The notes under the pieces: generated by a model
Seen by the model: only the letters and a program-made list of their open reading frames with translations
What the model was told of the DNA's origin: nothing
Database searches by the model: none
Assembly (NCBI RefSeq): GCF_947495325.1
Contig: NZ_CANLYK010000002.1
Span: 1-64,000, forward strand
DNA from: an uncultured Allomuricauda sp.
GTDB lineage: Bacteria > Bacteroidota > Bacteroidia > Flavobacteriales > Flavobacteriaceae
Direction of reading: 5' to 3'
Length of the DNA: 64,000 bases
Shown: one piece after another, positions 9,604 through 18,450 of the stretch
Numbering within the stretch: the stretch's first letter is position 1
How the letters are laid out: each line of letters opens with the position of its first letter
Made by a program: the position numbers and the translations under genes

Positions 9604-10194
9604 TTATGCCGAAATTGCTTTTTTCACAAGTTCCAAAGATGCCATGGAAAGTGGCAGCTCCAAGGCAGCTTCCTGTCCTTTTGAAGACATTTTTCTCCAA
9701 GTTTTTTGTAAAATATCTATGAGCTTATCGTTTTCATGTTTTTGAGCAAAAGACTGAAAATAAAATTTTAAGAAAACCAAGCATATTACATCTTCCAACG
9801 TTTGGGTTTCTTCACTTTTTTTAAGTTGCTTTTTCAACAACAAAAATTCCACTTTGGCAATCAGCTCTTCCCCATAACCAACCTGTTTTAAAATCTCTGA
9901 TGCTTTTTGGGCGTGGTACTTTTTTAAATCCTGTCTCCATTTCAAATATCCAACCCTATTCATTTCATAGCTTTCCCTTGGAATTTCCCAACGACGAATA
10001 TGCTGGCAACGCGCGGTTAATTGCAGAGCCTCGGAAGCGTCTGGCAAAAAATCATTTAAAGTATCTGTCATACGTTTAGCGTACAACAATTCTTTTGGAT
10101 ACGTTTTGCCTTCATGAAATTCCACATTAGGGTCATTACTATTGGCTTCATCAAAAAGACGAAAGGCCTCTAAAAGCTTGGGAGGTGTTACCAT
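9604..10194 (-). CDS. DUF4202 family protein
   Basis: 196 residues with the family opening (RLFDEANSNDPN, YAKRMTDTL), the His-rich AARCQHIRRWEIPRESY-like segment (here LTARCQHIRRWEIPRESY) and YLKWRQDLKKYHAQKA. The spaced His/Asp residues suggest an HD-like metal-binding helical fold, but no activity is established. DUF4202 genes recur in nitrate/nitrite assimilation clusters, which fits its place between nirD and the sensor kinase. Cytoplasmic, no signal peptide. The role in nitrogen assimilation is inferred from context only. Confidence 0.85.
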   Translation of the reverse strand: MVTPPKLLEAFRLFDEANSNDPNVEFHEGKTYPKELLYAKRMTDTLNDFLPDASEALQLTARCQHIRRWEIPRESYEMNRVGYLKWRQDLKKYHAQKASEILKQVGYGEELIAKVEFLLLKKQLKKSEETQTLEDVICLVFLKFYFQSFAQKHENDKLIDILQKTWRKMSSKGQEAALELPLSMASLELVKKAISA

Positions 10195-10215
10195 AGTATT
10201 GGATTTTTTCTAAAA

Positions 10216-10596
10216 CTATTCAGAAAACCCAACATACACAAAGTTGTCCTCTATTTTTACAGGATAGGTAGCGATTGCTTCTAAATTTCCATTTATGTTT
10301 TCACCTGTTTCTAGAGAAAAGGTGTTTTTATGCAACGGACAAGCGATTTTGGGATTTTCCCCTTCTTCACCAATCATACCTCGTGATAATACCATTTCCA
10401 TTTTATGGGGACACAAATTTTGGCAAGCATACCATTTACCAATTCGCGTAAAATTGAACACTGCAATCTGTTTGTCTTTATATTTAATACATGCACCTCC
10501 GTTCTTAGGAAACCTTGAAACTTCGGATGCCTTAAACCATATTTTCACATCTTCTGGCTTGGTGGCTTGATAGGTGCCTAAATCTGCAAATGTCAT
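10216..10596 (-). CDS. nirD: Nitrite reductase small subunit NirD (Rieske type)
   Basis: 126 residues forming a Rieske-like domain. Both ligand motifs are present, CPH in QNLCPHKMEMVLSRG and CPLH in IACPLHKNTFSLETGEN, so this member probably binds a [2Fe-2S] cluster, unlike E. coli NirD, which lacks the ligands. NirD is the accessory subunit of the NADH-dependent, siroheme nitrite reductase. It lies 25 bases after nirB in the same direction. The C-terminal strand YPVKIEDNFVYVGF is typical. Confidence 0.92.
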   Translation of the reverse strand: MTFADLGTYQATKPEDVKIWFKASEVSRFPKNGGACIKYKDKQIAVFNFTRIGKWYACQNLCPHKMEMVLSRGMIGEEGENPKIACPLHKNTFSLETGENINGNLEAIATYPVKIEDNFVYVGFSE

Positions 10597-10621
10597 AGTT
10601 GAATTTTTTTAGTGTTTTGAA

Positions 10622-13123
10622 TTATGCCCAGGCCTTAGGCATTTTTTGGCCTCTTAAGTCTACATATTCAATATTACTGTCCGTTTCATCTGAGTTAATA
10701 AAGTGCGTATACCTAGATCTAATTTCTGGGGTTTCAACGGCTTCCTTCCATTCACATTTATAGGTGTCAGCATAATTTTGCATTTCCTTGTCCAATTCTT
10801 CTGCAATTCCCAAAGAATCATTAATGACCACATTTTTAAGGTAAGTAATTCCCCCTTCCAATTTTTCCAGCCAAGCTGCAGTTCTAATCAACGGTGGGGC
10901 CGTTTTGATGTAGTACATTAAAAATCGGTCTATATACTTAACTGCGGTTTCCTTGTCAACTTTCTCCGCAAAAAGCTCTGCGTGTTTTGGGTTGGCGCCG
11001 CCATTTCCACAGACATACACATTCCATCCTCCTTCTACTGCAATGAACCCAAAATCCTTGCATCGAGCTTCCGCACATTCTCTAATGCATCCGGAAACAC
11101 CACCTTTCATTTTATGTGGAGATCGTATGCCCTTATATCTATTTTCAATTTCTATAGCGAAGCTCACGCTTTCATCCATTCCATAACGGCACCAGGTAGA
11201 ACCCACACAACTTTTAACCGTTCGCAATGATTTCCCATAGGCCTGTCCTGTTTCAAACCCCTCAGCAATGAGTTCTTCCCAAATTAATGGAAGTTCATGA
11301 AGTTTGGCCCCAAACATATCGATACGTTGTCCACCGGTGATCTTGGTATACAAGTCATATTTTTGGGCAATTCTGCCCATGGCTATCAATTGTTTAGGCG
11401 TAATTTCGCCACCAGCTACTCTGGGAACAACTGAATACGTACCGTTGCGCTGAATATTTGCCAAATAACGGTCATTGGAATCTTGTATGGTTTCTTGTTT
11501 ATTTGCCGTCTCGTTATATACGCTTGCAAAAATGGCTGCAACTGCTGGTTTACAAACTTCACATCCATTTCCGTTTCCTACCGTATCCAGTAGTTCATCA
11601 TAATCTTTTATCTCCCTGAGTTTTACAATGTCATAAAGCTCTTGCCGAGAGTAGTCAAAATGCTCGCATATCCTAACTTTTACCGTTTTGCCCAAAGATT
11701 TTAAGCTCTCCATTACCAAATCAGCCACCATAGGCTTGCATCCTCCACATCCGGTTGTTGCTTTGGTAGCCTTTGCCACTGATTTTACACTTTCATTACC
11801 ATCATCGATTACGGAACAACAAATAGCACCTTTTGTCACAGACTCACAGGAACACACTACAGCTTCATCTGGCAAATCCATTACATTGCCCATTGCCGCA
11901 CCTTCTCCTCCCCGTGCACCAAGAATTAAATCCTCTGGATTTTCAGGCAGTGCCATTTTATTTTGATACAGTTGTAAAAGCATATTATAGTCGTCTGCCT
12001 CACCAACCAAAATACCCCCAAGTAAGGTTTTTCCGTCTTTTGATACATTGATACGCTTGTAAAGTCCCCCTAATTTATTTTCAAAAACTATAGCATGAGC
12101 CTCCTCTTCAGTAGCAAATGGATTTCCAAAACTGGCCACATCAACACCAATCAATTTTAATTTAGTAGACATATCGACCGATGCACTCATTCTGGTTTCA
12201 TTACCAAGAATTTGATCAACTGCCACTTGTGCCATTTCGTAGCCAGGGGCCACCAATCCATAAATCATTTGATTATAAAGTGCCACTTCGCCAATGGCAA
12301 AAATACTGGGGTCCGATGTGCGCATTGTATTATCCACAACAATACCTCCACGAATGCCCATTTCTAAATTGCAGGTTTTGGCCAACTCATCACGTGGACG
12401 AATACCTGCGGAAATAATTAGCATTTCAACATCCAGCTTTTCATTTTCCAAGAACTCCATTCCCTCAATACTTCCATTGCCTAAAATCTGCTGGGTTGCT
12501 TTATTTAAATGGACTGTTATTCCCAATTCCTTCATTTTACTTTCCAAGGCTGCACTTCCATCATCATCCAATTGCCTAGGCATCAATCGTGGTGCAAATT
12601 CCACAACATGGGGTTCCAGGCCCATATCCTTAACTGCTTTTGCCGCTTCCAAACCTAAAAGGCCGCCGCCAAGGACTGCCGCTTTACCACCTTTAATTTT
12701 TTTTGCAAAGGCCATGGTCTCTTCCAAATCTTCAATAGTCCTATATACAAAAACCCCTTTCTTGTCCACTCCCTGTATAGGCGGCACAAAAGGAGCAGAA
12801 CCTGTAGCCAAAACAAGGTAGTCATACGAAAATGTTTTCTCACTAAGTGTTGTAATGGTCTTATTTACCTTGTGTATATCGGTAACACGCTCATTAGTAT
12901 ATATGGTAATGTTATTCTCTTCATACCAAGAACGCGGTGCTAGCATCAATTTTTCCTCATCCTCATTCTCAAAGTATTCACTTAAATGCACACGGTCATA
13001 TGCCACACGAGGCTCTTCCCCAAAAACAATAACATTGAATTCTGATTTTCTCTCTTGAGCCATAAACTTTTCGCAGAATTTATAGCCCACCATTCCATTT
13101 CCGATTACAAGAATAGTTTTCAT
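10622..13123 (-). CDS. nirB: Nitrite reductase [NAD(P)H] large subunit NirB
   Basis: 833 residues, full length for NirB (~845). Order: FAD site (VIGNGMVGYKF), NAD site (AAVLGGGLLGLEAAKAV), BFD-like [2Fe-2S] domain (VCSCESVTKG ... TGCGGCKP), a second reduced BFD-like segment (GNGCEVCKPAVAAI), ferredoxin-like half domain (GGEITPKQLIAMGRIA), and the siroheme/[4Fe-4S] cysteines CVGSTWC (~638) and CIRECAEARC (~677). It reduces nitrite to ammonium with six electrons from NAD(P)H in the cytoplasm. It is the first gene of a six-gene operon and is divergent from cobA. The operator-like palindrome at 13153-13168 lies 30 bases before its start codon. Confidence 0.96.
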   Translation of the reverse strand: MKTILVIGNGMVGYKFCEKFMAQERKSEFNVIVFGEEPRVAYDRVHLSEYFENEDEEKLMLAPRSWYEENNITIYTNERVTDIHKVNKTITTLSEKTFSYDYLVLATGSAPFVPPIQGVDKKGVFVYRTIEDLEETMAFAKKIKGGKAAVLGGGLLGLEAAKAVKDMGLEPHVVEFAPRLMPRQLDDDGSAALESKMKELGITVHLNKATQQILGNGSIEGMEFLENEKLDVEMLIISAGIRPRDELAKTCNLEMGIRGGIVVDNTMRTSDPSIFAIGEVALYNQMIYGLVAPGYEMAQVAVDQILGNETRMSASVDMSTKLKLIGVDVASFGNPFATEEEAHAIVFENKLGGLYKRINVSKDGKTLLGGILVGEADDYNMLLQLYQNKMALPENPEDLILGARGGEGAAMGNVMDLPDEAVVCSCESVTKGAICCSVIDDGNESVKSVAKATKATTGCGGCKPMVADLVMESLKSLGKTVKVRICEHFDYSRQELYDIVKLREIKDYDELLDTVGNGNGCEVCKPAVAAIFASVYNETANKQETIQDSNDRYLANIQRNGTYSVVPRVAGGEITPKQLIAMGRIAQKYDLYTKITGGQRIDMFGAKLHELPLIWEELIAEGFETGQAYGKSLRTVKSCVGSTWCRYGMDESVSFAIEIENRYKGIRSPHKMKGGVSGCIRECAEARCKDFGFIAVEGGWNVYVCGNGGANPKHAELFAEKVDKETAVKYIDRFLMYYIKTAPPLIRTAAWLEKLEGGITYLKNVVINDSLGIAEELDKEMQNYADTYKCEWKEAVETPEIRSRYTHFINSDETDSNIEYVDLRGQKMPKAWA

Positions 13124-13152
13124 ATGTTTTGATTGTGTTGCATAAGCAATAT

Positions 13153-13168
13153 TACGTATTATTACGTA
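13153..13168. promoter_or_regulatory. TACGTA-N4-TACGTA palindrome, nirB/cobA divergent promoter
   Basis: TACGTATTATTACGTA, a perfect copy of the six-member palindrome set in this island. It is 30 bases upstream of nirB and 76 bases upstream of cobA. An additional half-site TACGTA is at 13196-13201. Proposed operator of the Crp/Fnr protein at 14908; inference. Confidence 0.7.
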
Positions 13169-13244
13169 TTTTTTATATATTTATATCGAAATAATTACGT
13201 ATTCTTGTTGCTGAATCAGTAAAATCTATCCCTAAAAAATTGTA

Positions 13245-14021
13245 ATGGATCAATCACAAACACAGCCTAGAGTAACATTAGTTGGAGCAGGCCCTGGCAG
13301 TAAAGACCTTATAACAATTAGGGGATTGAAAGCATTGCAAAGTGCTAATGTAATTTTATATGATGCCTTAGTTGATATCGATTTATTAAAAGAAGCTGCA
13401 CAAGGCACCCAAAAAATATACGTAGGAAAACGATTTGGAAAACATCACACTTCGCAAGAAGACATAAACGAATTATTGGTTACAAGCGCGTTTGCCCATG
13501 GGCACGTGGTTCGGCTAAAAGGCGGTGATCCTTTTGTATTTGGGAGGGCATCTGAAGAAATTGAACATCTAGAGTCTTTTGGAATTCCCGTAGCGGTTGT
13601 GCCAGGGGTCACAAGCGCCATTGCGGTACCCGAAAGTCAAGGTATACCACTTACAAAAAGAGATGTTAGTAGTAGTTTTTGGGTTATTACCGCTACAAAG
13701 AAAAACGGGTCTTTTTCAGATGACCTCATACATGCCGCCAAATCCTCTGCAACTATAGTTATACTTATGGGTGTTAGAAAAATCAAAGAAATCTCAGAAA
13801 AAATAAAAGAGTACCGCGGTGGATTAATGCCAATTGCCTTTATTCAAAATGGGACGATGTATGATGAAACCTGTCAAGTTGCAACACTAAACAGCGTTGA
13901 AACCATTTTGGAATCCGTGGATAACACTAAGCCAGGTATAATTGTAATTGGCAACGTGGTTGCTGACCATCCTTCTTTCTTTGAAGAAGAAGTGCAACGT
14001 GTTCTTTCTTCGCAATTATGA
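13245..14021 (+). CDS. cobA: Uroporphyrinogen-III C-methyltransferase
   Basis: A 258-residue SUMT-type methyltransferase. Motifs: VTLVGAGPGSKDLITIRG at the N-terminus, YDALVD, the SAM-binding RLKGGDPFVFGRASEE, and VVPGVTSAIAVPESQGIPLTKRD. It methylates uroporphyrinogen III twice with S-adenosylmethionine to precorrin-2, the first step to siroheme. It is a single-domain enzyme, with the dehydrogenase/chelatase encoded at 7132. It is transcribed divergently from nirB across a 121-base region holding a palindrome and a half-site, so cofactor and apoenzyme supply are likely regulated together. Confidence 0.94.
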   Translation: MDQSQTQPRVTLVGAGPGSKDLITIRGLKALQSANVILYDALVDIDLLKEAAQGTQKIYVGKRFGKHHTSQEDINELLVTSAFAHGHVVRLKGGDPFVFGRASEEIEHLESFGIPVAVVPGVTSAIAVPESQGIPLTKRDVSSSFWVITATKKNGSFSDDLIHAAKSSATIVILMGVRKIKEISEKIKEYRGGLMPIAFIQNGTMYDETCQVATLNSVETILESVDNTKPGIIVIGNVVADHPSFFEEEVQRVLSSQL

Positions 14022-14163
14022 TTCTATTTATGGATATGTTTAAAAAATCCTTTACCATAATCTTTAAATTTTACATCCCTATTTTCTCGAAGTACTATTT
14101 TGAACAGTCCCAATTTTGCAAATCCTTAAAAGTAGCGTCTATTTAAGCCTTGTTCTTGTTTTT

Positions 14164-14179
14164 TACGTAATAATACTTA
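14164..14179. promoter_or_regulatory. TACGTA-N4-TACTTA palindrome before the globin gene
   Basis: TACGTAATAATACTTA has one mismatch in the right half. It lies 36 bases upstream of the globin start. Member of the six-site set. Confidence 0.6.
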
Positions 14180-14215
14180 AAATTAGTTTCATCAACTAAA
14201 CTAATTATTTATAAA

Positions 14216-14581
14216 ATGGAACAACAAGAGACCCTTTTTGATCGTATAGGAGGTATGGATGCCGTAAACTCCGCAGTGGACATTTTTTATGACAAGGTTC
14301 TAGCGGATGAAACCATAAAGCACTTCTTTACAAATACAGATATGAAAAAACAAGCGGGCAAGCAAAAGGCGTTTTTGGCCTATGCCTTTGGATGTCCAAT
14401 GGGATATACAGGGAAAAGTATGCGTGACGCCCATTCGGGTATGAATTTAACGGAATCCCACTTTAATTCTGTCGCAGGGCACTTGGTTGACACATTAGAA
14501 GAATTGAACGTTCCTGGAGGTATGATAGATGAAGTTGTAAAAATAGCACTGAGTGTAAAAGACGACGTTCTTAATAGGTGA
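14216..14581 (+). CDS. Group 1 truncated hemoglobin
   Basis: 121 residues, the normal size for TrHbN. Seen: LFDRIGGMDAVNSAVDIFYDKVL with the B10 Tyr at 25, the FFTN(T) and FGCPMGYTGKSMRDAHSGMNL segments with proximal His at 73, and the downstream ESHF. Group 1 truncated globins bind O2 and often dioxygenate NO. Beside nitrate and nitrite reductases a role in removing NO by-product is likely but inferred. It has its own upstream operator-like site, so it probably responds to the same regulator as the reductases. Confidence 0.92.
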   Translation: MEQQETLFDRIGGMDAVNSAVDIFYDKVLADETIKHFFTNTDMKKQAGKQKAFLAYAFGCPMGYTGKSMRDAHSGMNLTESHFNSVAGHLVDTLEELNVPGGMIDEVVKIALSVKDDVLNR

Positions 14582-14732
14582 TGGCTTTCATCAAAAGAAG
14601 AACAAATAACTTATCTTAAGACAAAGGATTCAATAAAATTAAGGTCTTCTTTTTCAAAATTCTTAATTTTTTCACTGTCGCAAAGTAAATCATCGTAAAA
14701 ATACGTATCAAAATACTTTTAAATATAAAAAA

Positions 14733-14748
14733 TAAGTATTAATACGTA
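14733..14748. promoter_or_regulatory. TAAGTA-N4-TACGTA palindrome before the Crp/Fnr gene
   Basis: TAAGTATTAATACGTA, one mismatch in the left half. It sits directly upstream of a -7 box, in the area of the -33 element, consistent with autoregulation. Confidence 0.6.
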
Positions 14749-14757
14749 TTAATTGAA

Positions 14758-14765
14758 TAATTTTG
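14758..14765 (+). promoter_or_regulatory. -7 box TAATTTTG of the Crp/Fnr gene
   Basis: An exact match to the Bacteroidota TAnnTTTG -7 consensus, 142 bases before the start codon and 9 bases after the palindrome. Confidence 0.5.
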
Positions 14766-14907
14766 CTTTTCGAAGCAAATTTTATGAATTCTAGGCAAAC
14801 TCAAAAGGCAACAGCTTTACAACTGTTCCATTATAAAAGCACTTCTACAAAAACATTTTTGATTGCTTCAATCGTATTGAATTTAATGGCAGACAAATAG
14901 CCCCTAA

Positions 14908-15675
14908 ATGGAGAGAACCTCAAACATATCTTTCAACAAGGCCAAACGGCTTAAAAACAATAAATTTTTGGGCACTGAGTGTTCCAATTGCGCAAATGAA
15001 AGGTGTTTGATCAAAAGAAATTTAAAATCAGAACTTGTTGCAGCATTCTCCATAAGCAAAAACGAATTACATTGTAAAAAGGGGCAGCAATTTATCATGG
15101 AAGGCGCTCCTGTAAATGGCCTCTTTTTTGTTTTAAAAGGCAAGGTAAAAGTTGTTAGAACCGGTCTTAATGGAAAGGAGCAAATTGTCCGCTTTGCAAA
15201 AGAGGGCGAAATTATAGGGCATAGAGGTTTTGGCACTGAAGAGCATTACCCAATTGGAGCCATTGCACTAGAAAATACAGTGCTTTGTTACTTTTCAAAA
15301 AATCTTTTACAGGAAGTCCTTCACTCTGACCCAAAATTCACCTATGATCTCATGCTTTTTTATGCCAATGAGTTGAATAAAAGTGAAGCCAAAGTAAAAA
15401 CATTGTCACAAATGACTGTAAGAGAACGTGTCATTGACACCCTTCTCTATGTAAACAGAAAGTTTGGTCAACACCATAATGGATATATGAATATTTTACT
15501 TAGCAGAAGGGAATATTCAGATTATGCTGGAACTACTGAAGAACAGGTAATCCGTATACTATCCCAACTTAAAAAAGAAGGGCTAATAGTTACAAAAGGT
15601 AAATTTATTAGTATCCCTGATATAGCTATACTTCAACAAGAGATTGCCGAGCACAACTTCTACTTGGATAGTTAA
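14908..15675 (+). CDS. Crp/Fnr-family regulator with FNR-like cysteines
   Basis: 255 residues. The N-terminal extension carries C25-x2-C28-x4-C33, and the effector domain has C127 (TVLCYF) and an extra C56. E. coli FNR uses C20-x2-C23-x5-C29 plus C122 for its [4Fe-4S] cluster, so an oxygen- or NO-sensitive cluster is plausible here. A cNMP-fold beta-roll (FIMEGAPVNGLFFVLKGKVKV) is followed by a dimerisation helix and a winged helix (LLSRREYSDYAGTTEEQVIRILSQLKKEGLI). The recognition helix keeps Glu and Arg of the FNR E-xx-SR signature but has Ile in place of Ser, in line with a non-FNR target sequence. It lies in the centre of the nitrate island and has a palindrome in its own promoter. Confidence 0.9.
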   Translation: MERTSNISFNKAKRLKNNKFLGTECSNCANERCLIKRNLKSELVAAFSISKNELHCKKGQQFIMEGAPVNGLFFVLKGKVKVVRTGLNGKEQIVRFAKEGEIIGHRGFGTEEHYPIGAIALENTVLCYFSKNLLQEVLHSDPKFTYDLMLFYANELNKSEAKVKTLSQMTVRERVIDTLLYVNRKFGQHHNGYMNILLSRREYSDYAGTTEEQVIRILSQLKKEGLIVTKGKFISIPDIAILQQEIAEHNFYLDS

Positions 15676-15709
15676 TATCCCTCTATTTTCTTAAACCCTT
15701 TAAAAAACA

Positions 15710-15725
15710 TACGTACAGTTACGTA
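15710..15725. promoter_or_regulatory. TACGTA-N4-TACGTA palindrome, distal nrtA site
   Basis: TACGTACAGTTACGTA, both halves perfect, 207 bases upstream of the nrtA start codon and 34 bases after the crp/fnr stop. Confidence 0.6.
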
Positions 15726-15882
15726 TTTAATTAATTAAAAATCACAATGCATTAAAATTGAATTAATTACAATTAAAACCTGTTTTTATGCAGTTTTTAA
15801 AATGGTATTTTCCATAAATTTTTATGTACTAAAAAGAGTGTTCTTTATGGTGATTGTCATAAAAAAGCTTAAACACGGCTTA

Positions 15883-15890
15883 TATATTTG
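15883..15890 (+). promoter_or_regulatory. Candidate -7 box TATATTTG of the nrt operon
   Basis: An exact TAnnTTTG match, 42 bases before the nrtA ATG. The palindrome at 15899-15914 would lie over the transcription start, a position better suited to repression than to activation. Confidence 0.5.
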
Positions 15891-15898
15891 TATCGAAA

Positions 15899-15914
15899 TA
15901 AGTATAAATACGTA
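15899..15914. promoter_or_regulatory. TAAGTA-N4-TACGTA palindrome, proximal nrtA site
   Basis: TAAGTATAAATACGTA, one mismatch in the left half, 18 bases upstream of the nrtA ATG. The preceding bases TATCGAAATAA also occur before the half-site in the nirB/cobA region (13183-13193). Confidence 0.6.
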
Positions 15915-15932
15915 GAATCTAAATTCTTCCTT

Positions 15933-17324
15933 ATGAAATCAATATTTAAAAACTCAATCAGCCTAACACTAATCGCATTGGTTGTAATGGCTTGTGGTGG
16001 GAAAAGCACCAAAAAAACTGAAGAAACCGCTCAAGCCAACATTCATGCAAAAGCTTCTATGGAAATAGAAAAGCCCCAGCTCACTTTTGGATTTATAAAA
16101 TTAACGGATATGGCTCCTTTGGCCATTGCCAAAGAAAAAGGATTCTTTGAAGATGAAGGTCTTTTTGTTTCTGTAGAAGCACAATCCAACTGGAAAAATG
16201 TACTAGACCGTGTAATTGATGGACAATTAGATGGCTCTCATATGCTGGCTGGCCAGCCTATTGCCGCCGGAGCAGGATTTGGGAGACAAGCAGAACTCGT
16301 TACTCCTTTTTCCATGGATCTGAATGGAAATGGAATCACAGTCTCTAACGATGTATGGTCCAAAATGAAACCTAACGTGCCCAAAGGTGCAGATGGAAAA
16401 CCACTGCATCCTATAAAAGCGGATGCCTTAAAACCAGTTATCACGGAATACAAAAACAGCGGGAAACCTTTTAAAATGGGTATGGTATTTCCTGTATCCA
16501 CGCACAACTACGAAATTAGATATTGGTTGGCTGCAGCTGGAATCCATCCTGGAATGTATACAGCCAGCAATGTTCAAGGACAGATAGATGCCGAAGTTCT
16601 TTTGTCAGTAACGCCACCACCACAAATGCCTGCAACTTTAGAAGCCGGAACCATATATGGATACTGCGTGGGAGAGCCTTGGAATCAACAAGCGGTATTT
16701 AAAGGTATTGGGGTTCCCGTTACCACTAATTACGATATCTGGAAAAACAACCCAGAAAAGGTATTTGTAATGACGAAAAAGTTCATTGAAGAGAATCCAA
16801 ATACCGCTGTTGCAGTCACCAAAGCTTTAATACGAGCCGGAAAATGGTTGGATGTTCCTGAAAATCGTGCTGAAGCAGTAAAAATACTTTCCATGCCACA
16901 GTATGTTGGAGCAGATGAAGTGGTTTTGGCAAACTCTATGACGGGAACCTTTGAATTTGAAAAAGGGGACAAACGTTCTATGCCCGATTTCAATGTGTTC
17001 TACAAGTATAACGCCACCTACCCTTTTTATTCTGACGGTATTTGGTTCTTGACACAAATGAGACGTTGGGGCCAAATTCCAGAAAGTAAGCCAGCGGAAT
17101 GGTACGGCGAAACCATAAAAGATATCTACCGTCCTGATATTTGGGAAAAAGCTGCAGCTCTTTTAGTTGCCGAGGGACATATTCCTGCATCTGATATTCC
17201 AGCTACAGATGGTTACAAACCTGTAACATCCGACTTTATTGATGGCACTTCTTATGATGCCAAAGACCCTATAGGCTACATCAATAGCTTTAAAATTGGG
17301 AACAAGGACGAATCATCGCTCTAA
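15933..17324 (+). CDS. nrtA: Nitrate ABC transporter substrate-binding lipoprotein (NrtA/CmpA family)
   Basis: 463 residues from ATG 15933. An upstream in-frame TTG at 15888 would put the promoter and operator inside the gene and bury the signal peptide, so it is rejected. Lipobox VMAC with lipidated C21. The mature part follows the NrtA/CmpA/TauA pattern: [60 protein letters not shown]. NrtA binds nitrate, and here it would be anchored by lipid in the periplasm and hand nitrate to NrtB. First gene of a five-gene operon. Confidence 0.92.
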   Translation: MKSIFKNSISLTLIALVVMACGGKSTKKTEETAQANIHAKASMEIEKPQLTFGFIKLTDMAPLAIAKEKGFFEDEGLFVSVEAQSNWKNVLDRVIDGQLDGSHMLAGQPIAAGAGFGRQAELVTPFSMDLNGNGITVSNDVWSKMKPNVPKGADGKPLHPIKADALKPVITEYKNSGKPFKMGMVFPVSTHNYEIRYWLAAAGIHPGMYTASNVQGQIDAEVLLSVTPPPQMPATLEAGTIYGYCVGEPWNQQAVFKGIGVPVTTNYDIWKNNPEKVFVMTKKFIEENPNTAVAVTKALIRAGKWLDVPENRAEAVKILSMPQYVGADEVVLANSMTGTFEFEKGDKRSMPDFNVFYKYNATYPFYSDGIWFLTQMRRWGQIPESKPAEWYGETIKDIYRPDIWEKAAALLVAEGHIPASDIPATDGYKPVTSDFIDGTSYDAKDPIGYINSFKIGNKDESSL

Positions 17325-17342
17325 TTACCAAACAACAGCACC

Positions 17343-18449
17343 ATGAAGCAAAGTGTGACATTGAACAAAACAAACGGAAAGGAAGGCACGGGATTCCTAA
17401 AATCCTTCCTTTCCAAATTCAAAATGAAACCTTTTCAACTTGACGTTAAGGACATTCTTAAAAAAGTAGTGGTTCCCATTCTTTCAATTTTGGCATTTAT
17501 TGGATTATGGCATGCAGGTGCCAAAGCATTGTACAATATGGAGGCCACTTATAAGATTGAAAAGGCTTTGACGGATCAAGGCCAGGAAGCGGCAACAGCA
17601 ATGGAGACCTGTATTCTTTCGGGTGATATTAGTTGTCAACCTAATACATTGCCGTCTCCCGTACAGGTATGGACTTCCTTTAAAACATTACTTGCAGATC
17701 ATCAAATTATAAGTGCGGATAAAATTGCCTTTAAAGAGAAGACGGCTGCCCTAAATGAAAAACGCGTAGCCGAAGGAAAGGAACCAATAACATATACAGG
17801 GCGACCATCTTTTGTAGATCAGATTTTTACAAGTCTAAAAACCGTATTTGCGGGATTCTTATTGGCTCTTTTAATTGCTGTTCCTATTGGAATCGTAATT
17901 GGACTTAGTGAGACCTTAAGGAATTCATTTAATTGGCTCATTCAAATCTTTAAGCCTGTTTCTCCGGTAGTTTGGCTGCTTTTGGTTTTTATGATTGTAA
18001 AAACAATGACCAAAGATTCTAATCAAGATAGTGCTTTTATCATTTCATTCATCAGTGTTGGGCTATGTGCCATGTGGGCTACCCTTGTCAATACCGCCAT
18101 GGGTGTTTCCTCAGTGGACAAAGACTATATCAATGTGGCCAAAGTATTGAAACTAGGTCAATTTCAAAAGGTTTTCAAAGTGATATTGCCTTCTTCCCTA
18201 CCGCTAATATTTACAGGTTTGCGGATTACACTTTCCGTAGCATGGATGGTACTGATTGCCATAGAATTATTGGCTCAAAGCCCTGGGTTGGGGTCCTTTG
18301 TTTGGGAGGAGTTCCAAAATGGAGCCAACGATTCTAACTCCAAGATCATTGTGGCAATGTTTATTATAGGCATTATAGGATTCCTTTTGGATAGGATTAT
18401 GTTGACCATTCAAAACATGGTTTCCTTTAACAAAAATGAAGGTGTATAA
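17343..18449 (+). CDS. nrtB: Nitrate ABC transporter permease (NrtB type) with enlarged periplasmic loop
   Basis: 368 residues, against ~270-300 for usual NrtB/SsuC permeases. TM1 spans about 42-61. A loop of ~100 residues follows (62-158) with two cysteines (C90, C98) and coiled stretches around the normal LPSPVQVW element; five further TM segments follow from about 171. The coupling EAA-like loop is [27 protein letters not shown]. It forms the channel across the inner membrane, powered by the two ATPases downstream. It starts 18 bases after nrtA. Confidence 0.9.
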   Translation: MKQSVTLNKTNGKEGTGFLKSFLSKFKMKPFQLDVKDILKKVVVPILSILAFIGLWHAGAKALYNMEATYKIEKALTDQGQEAATAMETCILSGDISCQPNTLPSPVQVWTSFKTLLADHQIISADKIAFKEKTAALNEKRVAEGKEPITYTGRPSFVDQIFTSLKTVFAGFLLALLIAVPIGIVIGLSETLRNSFNWLIQIFKPVSPVVWLLLVFMIVKTMTKDSNQDSAFIISFISVGLCAMWATLVNTAMGVSSVDKDYINVAKVLKLGQFQKVFKVILPSSLPLIFTGLRITLSVAWMVLIAIELLAQSPGLGSFVWEEFQNGANDSNSKIIVAMFIIGIIGFLLDRIMLTIQNMVSFNKNEGV

Positions 18450-18450
18450 A

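Larger units (their letters stand above)
14582..14907. other. Intergenic region upstream of the Crp/Fnr gene
   Basis: 326 bases without a gene. It holds one palindrome (14733-14748), a -7 box (14758-14765), and a further degenerate element, TACGTA at 14702-14707 followed after six bases by TACTTT. Confidence 0.6.

Noticed and set aside
12294..12821. Long open frame (175 aa) on the + strand
   Set aside because: It lies fully inside nirB on the other strand; codon use and known NirB motifs show that nirB is the real gene.
13419..13424. Single TACGTA inside cobA; also at 39269, 49558 and 59880
   Set aside because: Unpaired half-sites inside coding sequence, expected by chance in AT-rich DNA; not counted in the operator set. 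The half-site at 5274 is also unpaired.
14702..14719. TACGTA-N6-TACTTT upstream of the crp/fnr gene as a seventh site
   Set aside because: The spacing is two bases longer than the others and the right half is poor; kept only as a degenerate element.
15888..15932. Upstream TTG start for nrtA
   Set aside because: It would place a -7 box and an operator within the gene and hide the lipoprotein signal; ATG 15933 fits better.
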